DNA of 20,644 nucleotides from Saccoglossus kowalevskii (lineage: Eukaryota > Hemichordata > Enteropneusta > Harrimaniidae), in contig NW_003132853.1 of assembly GCF_000003605.2 (NCBI RefSeq), positions 66,979-87,622 of the forward strand. Direction: 5' to 3'. A program made the position numbers and the translations under genes. The number at the start of each line of letters is the position of its first letter. The stretch's first letter is position 1. The notes under the pieces were generated by a model, which worked only from the letters and a program-made list of their open reading frames with translations, was not told the origin of the DNA and did no database searches. Shown here piece after piece: positions 13,201-20,250 of the stretch.

Positions 13201-15966
13201 AAAGAACACTTCAATTCTCTCTCTGGCAAATACACAATGTCGATGATTATTGGTGATGCAGTTGTACAGAATCCATTCGTTTGGGTTGTGGTAAGTCACT
13301 ACTGGATACTCCATTATAGATGACTTTTGAGCCATCAAGTCAGTCACTGAACATATTCAGCATTGATTTCAAGATAGGAAAGGCATCGTTTCGAGCCACC
13401 TAGTTGCTATGATACAAGAGTTGCATCTGAAAACAATTGTCTGGATTTTAAGTGATCATTTTGTTGCTTTATTCGCAGGCTGACTTGCAGTTGAAATTCC
13501 CTGAAACAGCAGACGGTGATAATAAACAAGAAGTTGTCAATCAGTATGCTAAGAAACCAGAAATACAACATGAATTCAATAAACCAGAGAAGCGCCCACC
13601 ATTGATGCTGTCAAATTTCTTCGCTGCATTGTGCGTTTTACCTTTCTTGGTACTTATAATTCTGGTAAGGCTTGTTCTGATATATTTGTAATAAGTTTCC
13701 TTAGAACTGCCTGCTAATACTGGCCATGTGGTTTCTAAATGTCAAAGTAATCAAAGGCAATGTTATCACAGAGATAAACTTGCGGTTTCTACATCGCACA
13801 TTTTCAATAATTTTGTTGTGCAAGGCGACGGTTCTGGTCATTGAATGTCACTATTGTCTCTCCTGACTTTTTTGTTTGTGTGTGTAAATTGCTAGTGCTG
13901 ACACATAGTGCATTTTTGCCACAAAAGGCACATTCATGTTTGGGACTACATGACAGGGCTGTTTGGTCATCTCTCTGTCAAATAGCATTTTTAATGCGCT
14001 ATCCTGGTGTTAACCAGGCCTGGTCGAACACAAGCTTCATCAGACCTTAACAAAGATTCCCTCAAAGTCGCATTCATTAGTGAATGAAACTCGGCCATTG
14101 TCAATCTTACCCCATCTGTGATTGTCAGAATGTACTAACAGTACTGTAATTCATTATTTCTTTACAGTGGATACGAATTGGTGCCAATTTGAAGAACTTC
14201 ACATTCTCATTGGGTACAATTGGGTTTCATGTAGGCCTAGGTGGTAAGTTCCTTTAGTTATACATTAGTTGATCACATCAAACCTTATTATAGGCATTTT
14301 GAATTAAAATAGAAGTATGCCCTCTATAGTGAGAAAGACAGCCCTGTTGACTTAAATGTCACATTTCTATGTCAATAGGTTTCATTAAACCATTTAAATG
14401 CTGTATTTTTCCACCAACTTGTATGCAGGCTATTTTGTGAAAAAATTACATGTTTAGTGTTTATAAGCTAGTTAGTTTTCTGTTGCTTATGGGTTAAGAC
14501 ATTACTGGATTTTTTAATCTAAATTATTATTTTTATTACGGTACATAAAAGAAACCTCTCATGTAAGTTTTCTAAAATCGTTTAATTAATGCATTTTAAC
14601 TCTTCACGTGGTAGCCTAGATTAATGAGTTACTGTGTAGTATAGAATGCTATAATAAATGCTTCTCTCTCCACCGAGATTTCTCAATATGAGATCTCTTG
14701 ACTATATAGAGAAGAACAACGTAAAATTAGAAGGGGGTTTGAGTGAATAGTATTTAAAAAAGCCATCAACGACATCTATAGAACATCCGGACCGACAAAT
14801 GTGATATTACATTTGGTGTATTGTCTCTTCAGTCATTATGGGAATGTTTTGAGACGATATTTATAGGTAGTAAACTCGGGTATTTGGTAGTTGTTATAAG
14901 AAAAATTAGTATATTTGTGGGAGATGATATCTGAGCTTAAGTGATCACTGAACAGTGCTTGGTTGTGCGATCTCTATTAAAGTTAGATATTTAAACCAGT
15001 TTATTCAGGTTCAGGGCAGGATCACAAGTCTTCTAGTACTTGATATAAGACATTGCTGCATCCAATCAGATGGCTAGATTCAGATTAACAGTGTTATAAT
15101 GTTCTAAGACAAGTTGCATCTCACTTGAACAAAATCTAGGAAGATGCTAATTATGTTTTTGATTATGTAGTATAACATTTCGGTTTTGAAAAATGTTATG
15201 TATTAAATAATGGCTCAGATATGATGAAGCAATATTTGAGAGAAACACTTGTCCCCATATCTAGAATTTGACTCTTACACCTTGTCTGCAGGTGATGTTA
15301 ACAACAATCTGCATAAAGGGTTAACAAACATGCCACATGGGACAATAATCAATACAAATGTGACTGAATTAAATTTTATGTTTTTTCAGGCATCTTTGGG
15401 CTGTACTACTGCTATTTCCTCTACCTTGATATGTTTTCTACACTGAAATATCTCACTCTCATTGGAGTGGTCACATTCTTAGCTGGTAATAGGATGCTGG
15501 GTGCAATCGCAAAGAAAAGGTAAGTTTATTTCAATTGTTTTCAGCTATCAACGTAACCATGGGGACAAGAATATTACTTAATATAATGATTGATTCCCCT
15601 TCCATGACGTTGGATATTAAATTGAACCGTTTGGATCATTTGCATTTGACAAATTGTCAATTGTTTTGGATTATCTGGTTTACATTTATGTGAGATGTAC
15701 TGGAGATTATTTCTGAATGACAGACTTGTTTAACTTTATACTCAAATGCGTCTGCTTATAATTTTCATATTTTGATGACAATTGTTTGCTGTGCAACTGT
15801 CACTGAAATTTGCAAAAATGACTATTTTGTGAAAATAATGTGTATGGAGAGGGAGGGACACACATTACATACAATGAAACAATGACTGTTATAGGAACAA
15901 ACTGCAACATGTTATTGTTTTCTTGCGGTAATATTTTTTTGTAATGTCATTTCTTGCAGAGCTTAA
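1158..15966 (+). CDS. RPN2: Ribophorin II, 3' part of a spliced gene (nine exons, 5' end outside window)
   Basis: Ribophorin II is a subunit of the oligosaccharyltransferase (OST) complex in the ER membrane, which moves the lipid-linked glycan onto Asn of nascent chains. The spliced CDS is 1158-1226, 6751-6878, 12045-12254, 12753-12867, 13093-13290, 13479-13664, 14168-14243, 15390-15519 and 15960-15966. These 1119 bases give 372 residues plus stop with every codon intact across junctions. Family landmarks in order (numbered from the first residue in the window) are YHVPV at 1, DRDQSIA near 125, HQTFVQL near 173, NPFVW near 234, EIQHEF and PEKRPP near 268-281, WIRIGAN at 303, and TLKYL with TFLAGNRML near 345-364. 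Three hydrophobic segments fall at about 281-304, 313-341 and 346-364, as expected for this family. The usual length is about 630 residues, so the N-terminal ~40% is left of the window. Identification is by remembered family motifs; the splice frame supports it strongly. Confidence 0.95.
1434..1618 (+). repeat. Dispersed family with 146-base period, copy A
   Basis: It shares, in order, a GACTTCTTCTTGAAAACTAC block, GCTTTGATACTTTGAG, CCTCTCAGATTTGTAC and ATGATATCTCCAATTCT with copy B at 6125-6392. It ends near TCAGCTGAGAGGCTGCTTGT, a stretch that recurs at about 11880-11900. Degenerate, noncoding. Confidence 0.6.
6125..6392 (+). repeat. Dispersed family with 146-base period, copy B
   Basis: The longest copy. 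It opens with a small hairpin (CTGTCATC at 6126-6133 pairing with GATGACAG at 6137-6144). It contains the AACTTCTT...TTGATA-TTG-GGTGTA type block twice, starting near 6199 and 6345, a spacing of 146 bases. Between them lies GGTGGACCTCTGTCAGATTA and CTTCAATTCTGTATTTTTGG. Confidence 0.6.
6751..6878 (+). CDS. RPN2: RPN2 coding exon b (lumenal domain)
   Basis: A 128-base exon encoding residues 24-65 plus two bases of the next codon. It begins VKVTNLMQGSLG and ends KPFTASSTDP. The acceptor is GTTTATACAG and the donor is CC|GTAAGT. The KVTN start and the later KKPFT stretch sit where ribophorin II has its conserved lumenal beta-rich sequence. The split Pro codon (CC + A) is completed at 12045. Confidence 0.93.
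8181..8278 (+). repeat. Minisatellite, 36-base unit, 2.7 copies
   Basis: Units at 8181-8216, 8217-8252 and 8253-8278 (partial). The core TTCATGTTGTATGGCAGCAC and the GCCACT that follows are identical in all three, so the array is young. The unit is a multiple of three, which keeps a spurious frame open through it. Confidence 0.95.
10944..10996 (+). repeat. Short direct repeat, 33-base spacing
   Basis: TTAGTTCAAAGCTACAAAGT at 10944-10963 recurs at 10977-10996 with one difference (TTAGGTC). A local duplication with no evident role. Confidence 0.7.
12045..12254 (+). CDS. RPN2: RPN2 coding exon c (lumenal domain)
   Basis: A 210-base exon completing the split Pro and encoding residues 67-135, from SLYELNLM to DQSIASKSV, plus AA of a Lys codon. 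The acceptor is a pyrimidine-rich TTTTTATTTTTCAG; the donor is AA|GTAAGT. The pattern YELNLM...GFYTIEV...KVKVTTEV...DRDQSIA follows the conserved order of ribophorin II. An alternative Met-initiated reading from 12058 lies inside this exon and is not a separate gene. Confidence 0.95.
12255..12752 (+). other. RPN2 intron, 498 bases
   Basis: Only splice signals are seen: GTAAGT at the start and a T-rich tract with CAG at the end. No repeat or reading frame of note. Confidence 0.8.
12753..12867 (+). CDS. RPN2: RPN2 coding exon d (lumenal domain)
   Basis: A 115-base exon whose first G completes Lys 136, followed by residues 137-174, from VNYPGKVDR to IMTAHQ. The acceptor is TTTTTTGATTGACAG; the donor is CAG|GTGAGA, the only GTGAG-type donor in this gene part. 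The following intron is 225 bases and carries a short ATTTC-rich tract at about 13030-13060 near its 3' end. Confidence 0.94.
13093..13290 (+). CDS. RPN2: RPN2 coding exon e (lumenal domain)
   Basis: A 198-base exon, phase 0 at both ends, encoding residues 175-240. It starts TFVQLVN and ends QNPFVWVV. The preceding bases TTTTTTCAG form the acceptor and GTG|GTAAGT the donor. Conserved features are TFVQL with KTKQEIIFIAE, the YRFELD segment and the YTMSMIIGDA strand pair. The intron that follows is 188 bases, the shortest in this gene part, and shows nothing beyond splice signals. Confidence 0.96.
13479..13664 (+). CDS. RPN2: RPN2 coding exon f (lumen-to-membrane junction, first TM segment)
   Basis: A 186-base exon, phase 0 at both ends, encoding residues 241-302. 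ADLQLKFPE opens it. A charged linker with KKPEIQHEF and KPEKRPP follows, then a hydrophobic run from about 281 to the exon end that is the first membrane segment. PEKRPP just before the membrane is a signature of ribophorin II. The acceptor is TTTATTCGCAG; the donor is CTG|GTAAGG. Confidence 0.96.
13665..14167 (+). other. RPN2 intron, 503 bases
   Basis: Begins GTAAGG and ends TTATTTCTTTACAG. Short plus-strand frames inside it resemble no protein. Confidence 0.8.
14168..14243 (+). CDS. RPN2: RPN2 coding exon g (cytosolic loop and start of second TM)
   Basis: A 76-base exon encoding residues 303-327 plus one base. WIRIGANLKNF is the short loop between the first two membrane segments and is very strongly conserved in ribophorin II. 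FTFSLGTIGFHVGLG begins the second membrane segment. The acceptor is TTCTTTACAG and the donor is GTG|GTAAGT. The split Gly (G + GC) is completed at 15390. Confidence 0.95.
14244..15389 (+). other. RPN2 intron, 1146 bases
   Basis: Splits a Gly codon within the second membrane segment. It contains copy 2 of the dispersed element (14590-14706). The rest is AT-rich with no recognisable structure. Confidence 0.8.
14590..14706 (+). repeat. Dispersed element, copy 2
   Basis: Second copy of the element at 17-134, same orientation, inside the RPN2 intron 14244-15389. The last 82 bases (14625-14706) match copy 1 exactly. The first ~35 bases have diverged by substitutions and small indels. Confidence 0.8.
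15390..15519 (+). CDS. RPN2: RPN2 coding exon h (second and third TM segments)
   Basis: A 130-base exon completing Gly 328 and encoding residues 329-370 plus AG. It carries the rest of the second membrane segment (IFGLYYCYFLYLDMF), the TLKYL turn and the third segment ending TFLAGNRML. The basic tail AIAKKR follows. The acceptor is ATGTTTTTTCAG; the donor is AG|GTAAGT. Reading through the donor meets an in-frame TAA at once (AGG TAA), so an unspliced message would end in KKR. Confidence 0.95.
15520..15959 (+). other. RPN2 last intron, 440 bases
   Basis: Begins GTAAGTTT, where the first TAA is an in-frame stop for an unspliced message, and ends in a T-rich tract with TTCTTGCAG. No repeat seen. 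Confidence 0.7.
15960..15966 (+). CDS. RPN2: RPN2 terminal coding exon (Arg completion, Ala, stop)
   Basis: The last exon adds only seven coding bases: A completes Arg 371 (AG|A), then GCT and TAA. The acceptor is TCATTTCTTGCAG. The spliced C-terminus is AKKRA, with Lys at -4 and -3, which fits the KKXX ER-retrieval motif on the cytosolic tail. The alternative is no final splice, ending at the TAA that overlaps the previous donor. I prefer splicing because donor and acceptor are both strong and AATAAA follows closely. Confidence 0.75.
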
Positions 15967-16015
15967 ATGTACATTTCCCAGAAAAGTTGTATTATGTATG
16001 GTGGTCTTTGAGTGA

Positions 16016-16021
16016 AATAAA
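16016..16021 (+). promoter_or_regulatory. Polyadenylation signal AATAAA, RPN2
   Basis: A canonical AATAAA lies 50 bases after the RPN2 stop, inside GAAATAAAGTAAA. A GT-containing stretch (CACACGTCTGGATG) follows about 15 bases later and could be the downstream element. The implied 3' UTR is short, about 75 bases, with cleavage near 16035-16045. Confidence 0.7.
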
Positions 16022-16040
16022 GTAAATATTGGCACACGTC

Positions 16041-17280
16041 TGGATGCAGGCGCAAACAAGTTGGTAAATGGTAACCGAGATGAGTCGTCCTTGAACACGA
16101 AAACTAGATTTCCAGTATCATTTACCAACTATAGTAACTTTAAAAAAAATAAACGCAACACAAAGTGTATGTATGAAATTGATGTACAAGGTTCAGTGCA
16201 AATTCTGATGTATTTTTTAAAAATTGTTCTTTTGTACTGGGAATGGCTCGGAACCCGGGCTAAAATAAAATACTATACCACCTTTAGTCATTGTATTGTG
16301 TCAACTGAACAATTTGTGTCGTTAGGACCTGCAGTCCATTTAGTCTCCAAAACAAATGCATAGAATATGAGTCTTGGTGATTAAAAATTCACATACAAAA
16401 CTGTTAATATTCTGGGGGGTTGTTTCAAAGTCCATATTCACCAAACAAGCAACTGTGATGGCCTAAATAGCTGCGCTGTTTCAGCAGAGCCATGCAATAA
16501 GGGCATGCATACACATGAGGAGAAATCAACCAAGTGTTCTTATGTCACAAAAGGAACTACTGTAATCTAATAGAGGTCCACCACAGGTACACCTAAAAAT
16601 TACTTGCATGTACAGTTCTACTCTCATCTTCGATGACAGAACTAAAAAAAGTCAGTATTGTAATGTCTATGGGTTTTAGTGATTGTTTTGTTAGCAAACA
16701 AAATTATGGTGAACGGCTGTATTCCCATAGTGCATCTCAATTGCACATGTAGGATTCTGTTATGCATGAAATTAGATGTAAAAACGGGTCGTACAGTTAG
16801 GTGGGACAAACTTTTTTGGGGGGGTGGTTCATGCTTAATACACATGGTGAGATTCACACGATTTCAGCACCATAAAAAAAATTTAAGCTTCAAAATCAAT
16901 TCAATTTTTGCAGAAGATCTGTGGGCACGCTCATCAGGCAGGTTATGAAAACAAAATTCCTGATTTATACGATAGTCTTCAACTGTTTGAAGTGGAATTG
17001 TACACAATTTTAATAATGAGGATACTGCAAAGTATGCACGACGACAGTATTGGCAGAGATGTAATTGCCTTATTATACATCATGGGAATGCCGAAATCCA
17101 TACCTTTTAGAACAGATTTTTAGGGCCGCTGTCGACAATGCACAGCCTGTCTTTTTCAAAATCGTTAAACCAAATGTGTTCATATTTGCAACAGATTCTT
17201 GGGATAGTCCTTTCAGATTTGTTTATTTCCTGATGACATCTTCAATTCTCTAGTTTTTGGTACAAAGTAATATTTTCAAA
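16041..17280. other. Intergenic region between convergent RPN2 and HDDC2
   Basis: Lies between the RPN2 polyadenylation signal and the HDDC2 3' end. It contains repeat copies D (16561-16645) and E (from 17193), and a G9 run near 16817. The 100-codon frame at 16061-16363 and the shorter ones after it do not resemble known proteins. No RNA gene was recognised. Confidence 0.65.
16561..16645 (-). repeat. Dispersed family, copy D (short)
   Basis: On the minus strand this reads a TTCTGTCATCGAAGATGA-type start and then GGTGGACCTCTATTAGATTA, matching both ends of the 6125-6285 part of copy B but with much of the middle missing. It lies between the convergent genes. Confidence 0.5.
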
Positions 17281-17290
17281 TTCTTGTTTA
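17193..17290 (+). repeat. Dispersed family, copy E
   Basis: CCTTTCAGATTTGTTTATTT, GATGACATCTTCAATTCT and TTTTTGGTACAAAGTAATATT follow the order of copies A and B. It supplies the TTTATT strings that read as AATAAA on the HDDC2 strand. Confidence 0.5.
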
Positions 17291-17616
17291 TTGATAGAGG
17301 ACGCTTAAACGTGTAACCATTCCTAATAGGTTAGGATGAAAATACCCAGTGCAATTATGCAAAATACGCTGTAACTGTGGTGTTACAGATGTATAATAAT
17401 TAGTTTTATCTACCTTTTGTTTGAGATGCAAGTGATTTCTATTGCACAATGCAATCAGACAACGTATAATACAGAGGTGGGTGGAAAGTGGTCCAGAGAA
17501 ACATGCACTAGTGATTCAGAAATATCAGCAAACTTGGTTAGTCCATGACTATAATTGGAGCAAGTCTTTATGATAAAAAACGGAAGTGCAAAACTGGGTA
17601 GTATCGTAAAGATTAA

Positions 17617-17622
17617 TTTAAT
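17617..17622 (-). promoter_or_regulatory. Candidate polyadenylation signal ATTAAA, HDDC2
   Basis: ATTAAA on the minus strand lies 22 bases after the HDDC2 stop. Canonical AATAAA also occurs at 17292-17287 and 17227-17222 on the minus strand, but both fall inside a degenerate dispersed repeat copy. I cannot choose between a very short 3' UTR and one of about 350-420 bases. Confidence 0.35.
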
Positions 17623-17644
17623 AGGTAACTCAAGGTATATAAAA

Positions 17645-17736
17645 TCAACTTGTGGAATCTGACGTGTCTTTGGTCGAGTCTCTTAATGTGTTTAATTCTG
17701 CCACCCAAGTCTTCACCAGTGGATGCTGGAATTTAC
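17645..17736 (-). CDS. HDDC2: HDDC2 terminal exon and stop
   Basis: 92 coding bases, read from 17736 down to the TGA at 17647-17645. They complete Gly 104 and encode KFQHPLVKTWVAELNTLRD followed by a Ser/Thr/Asp-rich tail ending STS. The minus-strand acceptor is TCATTTCAG. The GKF-HP start and the acidic/polar end agree with the HDDC2 C-terminus, which is variable in the family. Confidence 0.93.
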
Positions 17737-19932
17737 CTGAAATGAGGGTATAGAAAGAAAATGGAATTTCTTGCATTCATGAAATAATTTAAACTTGTCA
17801 ATTAAGATAATTTAGTGAAGCAAGTGAGTGGAAATGTTTCAACTCAACTTAATAGGATAGGAGGCTATCCCATAATGCACCATATCTGAGGCTTCAATCA
17901 TAGTGTACTGTGAATGCATTAATTATTCAGAGTTTTAATTTCGCTAGTTAAAATCCACTAAACTAAATATACATGAACATGTAAAATACCATTAAGAACA
18001 CAGTGAATATGCTCAAAACATCAATAGTGATATTAAAGTACATGTAGTTACCTTTTGTGGCATCAAAAAATTCTTGAAGTTCACCATATCGTGCATTTTG
18101 TTGTTCGTATTCATGAGCTTGGAGAATCATTTCAAATCTGTCTAAATCTTTTACAAAATGTGCTTCTTTACTGGATTGGTATTCATATTCCTATAAAAAT
18201 GATAACAAACAGCCTGTTGACAAAAATATTCACTAAATAAATCTGTCTACTGGTACATATAAAGTATCAAAGCAATTGGAATGGCCATTTTAAATAATGG
18301 AACAAATCTGACAGAGGTCCATTCACGGTACCTACATATCAAAGCAACTGAGCTAGTAGTTTTCATGGAACGGTGAACAATGAACAGTTTTTACTAAAAT
18401 AAGAGAACTGAAATAAACCTGGCTTAGTGCCAACCCCTACTTTTATGTGCTGTTAAACATCCATTCCTTCCGAAATGCTCATAAAACCTATTATGCAAAC
18501 TCATAAACCATGGTAACTGTGTGCAAACTAGGCTTTATAATGACCTGTTATTAACCGTGAAAGGCAATAAATACTTCATTCCATATTCAGTTTACCATTC
18601 AAAAATTGCTAATTATTTTTTTTTTAAATCATGCCATTTTGTGCTGAAATCAATTCCAACAGATCGTACAACCACATTGTGTTACCTTACAACATCACGG
18701 TGGAAGTTGCTTTGCACTGGGAATTTGTGTATGCTTGAACACATTGGACAACAAATATGATATACTTTAGGTACAATTTCAGTGCCATGCTAATTAACAT
18801 ATAGGTCAATACAAGGCATGGTCCAATGGTCACCTAAGCCAGGCCACCATGTTCAAGTTCAGGTCAAAAGTCTAAGTAGTACACAATTTACACAGAATAA
18901 TATGATAGGCATGTACTATAGTCTACCACAAAGTTGAGATAACTACATAAGATCATGCAAGTTTCCAATGAGCACCAAGTTTACATAACTGCATAGAGGT
19001 ACACTGTCTGGGGGGTCACAATGCAATAATGTTTATACATGGCTATATGCAAATTCACACAATGCAAAAGTTCAGGTAAGCAGGAACAATTTGTCCATGA
19101 CAGAGGTCAAGTACTCCAGAGTATTGGGAAAGTTACGGTCTTAAAGGTCAAGTAAATCCGCAATGACAGTCGATCTAATGTCTGTAGCTTACAATAATAT
19201 ACACATACCTCCCACAGATTATATAGCTCATTTCCTTGATCTAGACTAACTAGTCCTGACAATCTTTCCATTGCTTCCTGGAACAATACAAATGTCATAG
19301 CCTTGTAAGATATGTGATTTTAACACTGAGAATATTGAATAGATGAATTACCATGCAAAATTAGATATGTTCATAAACTAATGTGCATCCATAAACCATT
19401 AGAAAATATACTTTTCTATGCCTAATGTTATACGACTATTAACTCATTATAAAAATCTTCCATTCTCATATAATTTAAATAGATTGTAATGTATTCACTA
19501 TGTGAACTCACTAATTGCCGCTTGATTGCATTGATGATCCGTACTCTTGTGTATTAGTAAGCATTTGAGTGATGTGTCAAATGCCTACTATGTATATAAG
19601 AGTACGGATCATTTTACAAAGTCATCTTTTATCCCCATTCACAGAATAAGTCTGCATATATTACGTTGAAATTCTGATCATGGCTGGCACCCAGGTAGGT
19701 CCAAATGTAGCCAAATTAAATGCATTTGTGAGAAAAACAATAAAATTGCACGAAATGATGCACTAACATTTTGATAGGCATATGTTTGGTGATGAATGGG
19801 TTGAATACTATGTTAATATTATGTATTACTTTCTCTCGTCTGTGTTTTTCTTCTTTACTTATCCCATCTGTTGGTGCTATATCTCCCACAATGCACTCTG
19901 CCATATCATGTACTAAAGCTAATTTCATACAA
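17645..19932 (-). CDS. HDDC2: HD domain-containing protein 2 (5'-deoxynucleotidase), 3' part of a spliced gene
   Basis: HDDC2 belongs to the YfbR/YGK1 family of metal-dependent HD-domain phosphohydrolases that dephosphorylate deoxyribonucleoside 5'-monophosphates. The spliced CDS on the minus strand is 19932-19830, 19277-19209, 18190-18052 and 17736-17645, giving 133 complete residues plus stop. Visible motifs (numbered from the first complete codon) are CMKLALVHDMAECIVGDIAP at 1-20 with the HD dyad H8/D9 and nearby E12 and D17; ISKEEKHRRE at 24-33; NELYNLWEEYE near 50-60; and KDLDRFEMILQAHEYE at 71-86, whose D74 is the family's distal metal ligand. The usual length is about 200 residues, so about 70 N-terminal residues, including the first metal-binding His, lie beyond the right edge. 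Function is assigned by family. Confidence 0.94.
17737..18051 (-). other. HDDC2 last intron, 315 bases
   Basis: GTAACT donor at 18051 and CATTTCAG acceptor at 17737 on the minus strand. AT-rich, nothing else seen. Confidence 0.85.
18052..18190 (-). CDS. HDDC2: HDDC2 exon with distal metal-ligand Asp
   Basis: A 139-base exon encoding 46 residues plus one base, from EYEYQSSKEA to FFDATK. It holds HFVKDLDRFEMILQAHEYE; the second Asp of KDLD is the expected last metal ligand of the HD fold. The minus-strand acceptor is CATTTTTATAG and the donor is AAAG|GTAACT. The split Gly codon (G + GT) is completed at 17736. Confidence 0.95.
18191..19208 (-). other. HDDC2 intron, 1018 bases
   Basis: Contains dispersed-repeat copy C (18263-18367). 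The short frames on either strand are AT-rich and unrecognised. Confidence 0.8.
18263..18367 (-). repeat. Dispersed family, copy C
   Basis: The minus strand reads TTGCTTTGATATGTAGGTAC, then TGGACCTCTGTCAGATTTGT and CCAATTGCTTTGATAC. The two CTTTGATA blocks are only about 80 bases apart, so this copy is internally shortened. It sits in the HDDC2 intron 18191-19208. Confidence 0.6.
19209..19277 (-). CDS. HDDC2: HDDC2 exon, middle helical part
   Basis: A 69-base exon, phase 0 at both ends, encoding 23 residues from EAMERLSGLV to NELYNLWE. The minus-strand acceptor is TATTGTTCCAG and the donor is GAG|GTATGT. Joined to its neighbours it gives HRREK-EAME and ELYNLWE-EYE, matching the HDDC2 order. 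Confidence 0.93.
19278..19829 (-). other. HDDC2 intron, 552 bases
   Basis: Contains the 79-base fold-back at 19534-19612 and, at 19686-19704, a short stretch resembling the core of the minisatellites to the right. Confidence 0.85.
19534..19612. repeat. Fold-back (inverted repeat) with ~35-base arms and 8-base loop
   Basis: The left arm 19534-19568 pairs with 19577-19612 around the loop GTGATGTG. The outer 15 pairs are perfect (ATGATCCGTACTCTT against its complement) and the inner nine or so (CATTTGA side) nearly so. Between them are two G-T pairs, a one-base bulge and one or two mismatches. It could be a tiny fold-back transposon remnant or a hairpin RNA in the HDDC2 intron. No clear flanking target duplication was seen. 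Confidence 0.9.
19830..19932 (-). CDS. HDDC2: HDDC2 exon with HD dyad
   Basis: A 103-base exon, read from 19932 down to 19830. One base completes a split codon, then 34 codons run from CMKLALVHDMAE to EEKHRREK. The acceptor on the minus strand is TATTTCCCAG and the donor is AAA|GTAATA, weaker than the others here. The Met at 19928 is internal to the family alignment and not a start. The sequence around the HD dyad is the most conserved part of this family. Confidence 0.95.
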
Positions 19933-20055
19933 CTGGGAAATACACATAAATATACATAAATAGTTTATATCATTTAATATTTAACTGGAAATTGTAAAAT
20001 TAATTTGAAATTACCAGAAAATGCGTTAATGGGGGACATTTATATCAAATGCATC

Positions 20056-20226
20056 ATGGTAGGCCCAATTTATACTACAGGCACCATGGTAGGGCCAATT
20101 TATACCACAGGCACCACGATAGGGCGAATTAATACAATAGACACAATGGTAGGCCCAATTTATACTACAGGCACCATGGTGGGGCCAATTTATACCATGA
20201 GCACTCAGATTTATATCATGGGCATC
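20056..20226 (+). repeat. Minisatellite, 30-base unit, about 5.7 copies
   Basis: Units start at 20056, 20086, 20116, 20146, 20176 and 20206. The consensus opens ATGGTAGGCCCAATTTATAC and ends ACAGGCACC. The third unit (ACGATAGGGCGAATTAATAC) and the last are the most diverged. The unit length keeps a reading frame open, which explains the repetitive frame over it. Confidence 0.93.
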
Positions 20227-20250
20227 TGAGTATAGTTAAATTTACAGCAT

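Noticed and set aside
16061-16363. 100-codon frame between the two genes
   Set aside because: Overlaps the expected RPN2 3' end region, crosses an A run, and shows no recognisable motif.
19716-19928. Minus-strand frame starting at Met 19928 as a complete small HD protein
   Set aside because: The family alignment continues upstream of this Met (Cys before it) and the frame leaves the conserved sequence at the GTAATA donor, so it is one exon of HDDC2.
20005-20229. 74-codon repetitive open frame (MVGPIYTTGT units)
   Set aside because: A by-product of the 30-base minisatellite in an HDDC2 intron; no signal of coding beyond the period.
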